Positions 4,821 to 6,916 of a stretch of DNA of 6,916 nucleotides are shown in pieces (positions within the stretch are counted from its first letter, which is position 1; every line of letters begins with the position of its first letter). The stretch is from Desulfonatronum sp. (lineage in GTDB: Bacteria; Desulfobacterota; Desulfovibrionia; Desulfovibrionales; Desulfonatronaceae): contig SKYX01000404.1 of the NCBI GenBank assembly GCA_007127655.1, positions 1 through 6,916 of the forward strand. The letters are read 5' to 3'. Under the pieces are notes generated by a model that did not search any database, was not told the DNA's origin, and was given only the letters and a program-made list of their open reading frames with translations. A program made the translations under genes and the position numbers.

Positions 4821-6916
4821 ATGCATCCGGACCACACCCAAGAATCCCCTTTGATCCTTGTCGTTGACGACGAGGCGGTGAACAGATTGATTCTGGAGTC
4901 CAACCTGAAGCGGCAAGGATTTCGGACCGTCTCGGCGTCGTCGGGTGAGGAGTGCCTGGATCTGGCCCGGCGGGAGCAGCCTGATCTGGTGCTTCTGGAC
5001 ATCATCATGCCCGGCATGGACGGTTTTCAGACCTGCCAGCTATTGAAGGACGCATCTGAAACCCGGGACATTCCGGTCATCTTTCTCTCCGCCCTTACGG
5101 ACACCGGGGTGAAGACCAAGGGGTTCGAGGCCGGCGGGGTGGACTACGTCAGCAAGCCATTTGACGCCAAGGAGCTGCTTGCCCGGGTGCGCACGCATCT
5201 GACGCTGCGCAACCAGGAGCGGCAGCTGCGGGTCTACTCGGAGAAGCTTGAGGAGATGGTTGATGAGCGGACCACCAAGCTGAAACAGGCCGAGCTCGAG
5301 TTGCAACGCAACTACGACATGCAGACCGCCCTGAAGCAGTTGCTTCAACTTTCTCTGCAGGAGTTGCCTCTGGAAGAACTCTTACAGCAATGTCTGGACA
5401 GCATCCTGGGCATTTCCTGGCTGACCTTGCAGAACCGGGGCTGTATCTACCTCCAGGAGGAAGAAGAAGGCGTTTACCGCATGGTGGCGCAGCGCAATTT
5501 ACCAGAGCATGTCAAGGAGCAGTGCAAGACCATCGTTCCCGGCGATTGCGCTTGCGGCCGAGCCATCGGGGAAAAGCGCGTTCTCGTGGTCCCGGACGAG
5601 GATGTCGAGCATAATAAACTTTCACCCGAAGGCGTCGAACCGCACAGCAATATCTGCGTTCCGATTTGGTCCCAGCACGCGACATTGGGGGTCTTGAACT
5701 TCTATGTCCATCAGGGGGCCCTGCTGACACCGCCGGAGTCGGCTTTTTTCGTGGCCGTGGCCAACACCCTGATGCAGATGATCCTCTACAAACGGGCCGA
5801 GCAGCGCATGCTGCACCATGTCTTTCACGAGCCGTTGAGCAATCTGCCCAACAGAACGGCTTTACTGGACGGTCTGAACGGGGAGATCAAGCAGGCCCGC
5901 GACGTGGAGGGCTACCGATTTGCCTTGGTGTTGATCAATCTGGACCGCTTCAATCGATTCAACGAAAGCCTGGGCTACGACCTGGGCGACAAGTTGATCC
6001 TCTCCAGCATTCAGCGCATTCTTGATGAACGCAAGGCGGACGAGGATGTCTTTCATCTGGGGGGCGATGGGTTCGCTGTGTTGATCCGCCAGTTGCGGGA
6101 GGTCGCTGATCCGCTGATCCTGGCTGAACGGATCCTGGACGGACTGAAGCAGCCGCATCAACTGGACGGCCATGAAATCCAGACCTCGGCCTCCGCCGGG
6201 GTGGTGCTCTCCGATGCCCGGTACGACCGCGGCGAGGATCTGCTTCGGGACGCGGACATCGCCCTGCATCTGGCCAAGTCCCGAGGCCGGGGCCGGTTTG
6301 AGCTTTTCAGCCACGGGATGCACGCAAAAGCCAGGCAAGCCATGCAGACCTTCATGGATCTGCGTCTGGCCCTGCAGCGGGACGAATTTGCCCTTTTCTA
6401 TCAGCCCATTATCTGTCTGACCACGAAGCGGACCATCGGAGTAGAGGCCCTGATCCGTTGGATTCATCCTGTCCGGGGGATGGTCAGTCCCGCGGAATTC
6501 ATCCCTCTGGCCGAGGAGACCGGGTTGATCCTGCCCATGGGGCGCTGGGTCCTGGAAAAAGCCTGCCTGGATATGCGCGACTTCACCGAGAGCAAGGATT
6601 CGCCGAATTCTTCGAGGCCGTTCATGGTCAGCGTAAACCTGTCCGGAAAGCAGTTCGCCCAACCGGATCTTTACGAGCAGGTAGAGGCCGTGCTTCAGGA
6701 GACCGACTTTCCACCGGAGTGCCTCAAACTGGAAATCACGGAGAGCGTGGTCATGGAAAACGCCGAAGCGGCCACGCGGATTCTGGAGCGCCTTAAGCGT
6801 CTGAACATCAAAATTGCCATCGACGATTTCGGCACCGGCTACTCGTCCCTCTCCTACCTGCACCGCTTTTCCGCGGACATCCTGAAGGTGGACCGCTCTT
6901 TCGTCAGCCGGATGCA
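4821..6916 (+). CDS. Response regulator with GAF, degenerate GGDEF and EAL domains (3' end outside window)
   Basis: An open frame of 698 codons with no stop before the window edge. Receiver (about 1-125): acidic pair D16-D17, phospho-acceptor D60 in LLDIIMPGMDG, S90 and K112 in SKPFD, all as in working receivers. A charged helical linker follows (about 126-175). GAF domain (about 180-322): carries C235, C243, C245 and C279 in a spaced set. GGDEF domain (about 336-495): begins HEPLSNLPNR. The usual metal-binding Asp is N373 (INLDRF) and the signature reads GGDGF (414-418), while guanine-contacting N381 and D387 are kept, so cyclase activity is doubtful. EAL domain (512 onward): E542-A-L, N606 in VNLSGKQF, E638 in LEITES, D668-D669 in DDFGTGYSS and K689 in LKVDRSF are intact; the final part is cut off. 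Inferred role: phosphorylation- and ligand-controlled c-di-GMP phosphodiesterase, cytoplasmic since no membrane segment is seen. No partner kinase gene is in the window. Confidence 0.93.
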   Translation, partial: MHPDHTQESPLILVVDDEAVNRLILESNLKRQGFRTVSASSGEECLDLARREQPDLVLLDIIMPGMDGFQTCQLLKDASETRDIPVIFLSALTDTGVKTKGFEAGGVDYVSKPFDAKELLARVRTHLTLRNQERQLRVYSEKLEEMVDERTTKLKQAELELQRNYDMQTALKQLLQLSLQELPLEELLQQCLDSILGISWLTLQNRGCIYLQEEEEGVYRMVAQRNLPEHVKEQCKTIVPGDCACGRAIGEKRVLVVPDEDVEHNKLSPEGVEPHSNICVPIWSQHATLGVLNFYVHQGALLTPPESAFFVAVANTLMQMILYKRAEQRMLHHVFHEPLSNLPNRTALLDGLNGEIKQARDVEGYRFALVLINLDRFNRFNESLGYDLGDKLILSSIQRILDERKADEDVFHLGGDGFAVLIRQLREVADPLILAERILDGLKQPHQLDGHEIQTSASAGVVLSDARYDRGEDLLRDADIALHLAKSRGRGRFELFSHGMHAKARQAMQTFMDLRLALQRDEFALFYQPIICLTTKRTIGVEALIRWIHPVRGMVSPAEFIPLAEETGLILPMGRWVLEKACLDMRDFTESKDSPNSSRPFMVSVNLSGKQFAQPDLYEQVEAVLQETDFPPECLKLEITESVVMENAEAATRILERLKRLNIKIAIDDFGTGYSSLSYLHRFSADILKVDRSFVSRM

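Noticed and set aside
3584..5017. A 477-codon open frame on the - strand across purN, the AMMECR1 gene and the receiver start
   Set aside because: It lies opposite three well-recognised genes, its translation is low-complexity (rich in R, G, Q, P) with no family resemblance, and long antisense frames are expected in G/C-ending codon-biased DNA.
5862..6863. A 333-codon open frame on the - strand opposite the GGDEF-EAL region
   Set aside because: It is the mirror of a strongly coding + strand frame with clear domains, and its product resembles no protein.
4821..6916. A frameshifted or broken response-regulator gene, since shorter open frames appear in other frames here
   Set aside because: Codon-by-codon reading from 4821 gives one continuous frame with all domain motifs in register to the window edge; only the stop is missing because the window ends.

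Overview
The window is a high-G+C bacterial segment with every recognisable gene on the + strand. The best lineage clue is the single-polypeptide fusion of uroporphyrinogen-III methyltransferase (CobA/SUMT) with uroporphyrinogen-III synthase (HemD). This arrangement is experimentally known in Desulfovibrio but also occurs elsewhere (for example in some Firmicutes). With the high G+C and the multidomain receiver-GAF-GGDEF-EAL protein, it suggests a sulfate-reducing bacterium of the Desulfovibrionales type. That placement is inference and would need a database search.

Layout. (1) 1-1064: the 3' end of valS (valyl-tRNA synthetase), its 5' part lying outside the window. (2) 1091-1908: a two-gene toxin-antitoxin module, mntA (minimal nucleotidyltransferase antitoxin) and hepT (HEPN RNase toxin), overlapping by ATGA. 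It starts 26 bp after valS, and a nine-codon mini-ORF fills that gap. (3) 1909-2003: the only sizeable intergenic gap (95 bp), with a weak terminator-like T-tract, a perfect 6-bp hairpin and a good ribosome-binding site. (4) 2004-4777: a compact cluster of cobA-hemD fusion, purN (ATGA overlap) and an AMMECR1-family gene (12 bp after purN, GTG start, strong RBS). (5) 4821-6916: a large response-regulator gene running off the right edge with no stop. It encodes receiver, helical linker, GAF, GGDEF and EAL domains. No intergenic stretch exceeds 300 bp.

How the genes fit together. CobA-HemD closes hydroxymethylbilane to uroporphyrinogen III and methylates it to precorrin-2, the branch point for siroheme, cobalamin and the alternative heme route. 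PurN makes a formyl transfer in purine synthesis. The AMMECR1 protein belongs to a conserved family whose biochemical role is unsettled. The last gene probably turns phosphorylation and a GAF-sensed signal into a change in cyclic-di-GMP. Its GGDEF domain is degenerate while the visible EAL residues are intact, so net c-di-GMP breakdown is the more likely output.

The most notable points are the HepT-MntA module directly behind a tRNA synthetase gene, with Thr in place of the Ser of the antitoxin's GS motif; the degenerate GGDEF with two lost catalytic positions; and a four-cysteine pattern in the GAF domain. I found no convincing wholly new system, no tRNA or rRNA gene, no mobile element and no CRISPR array.
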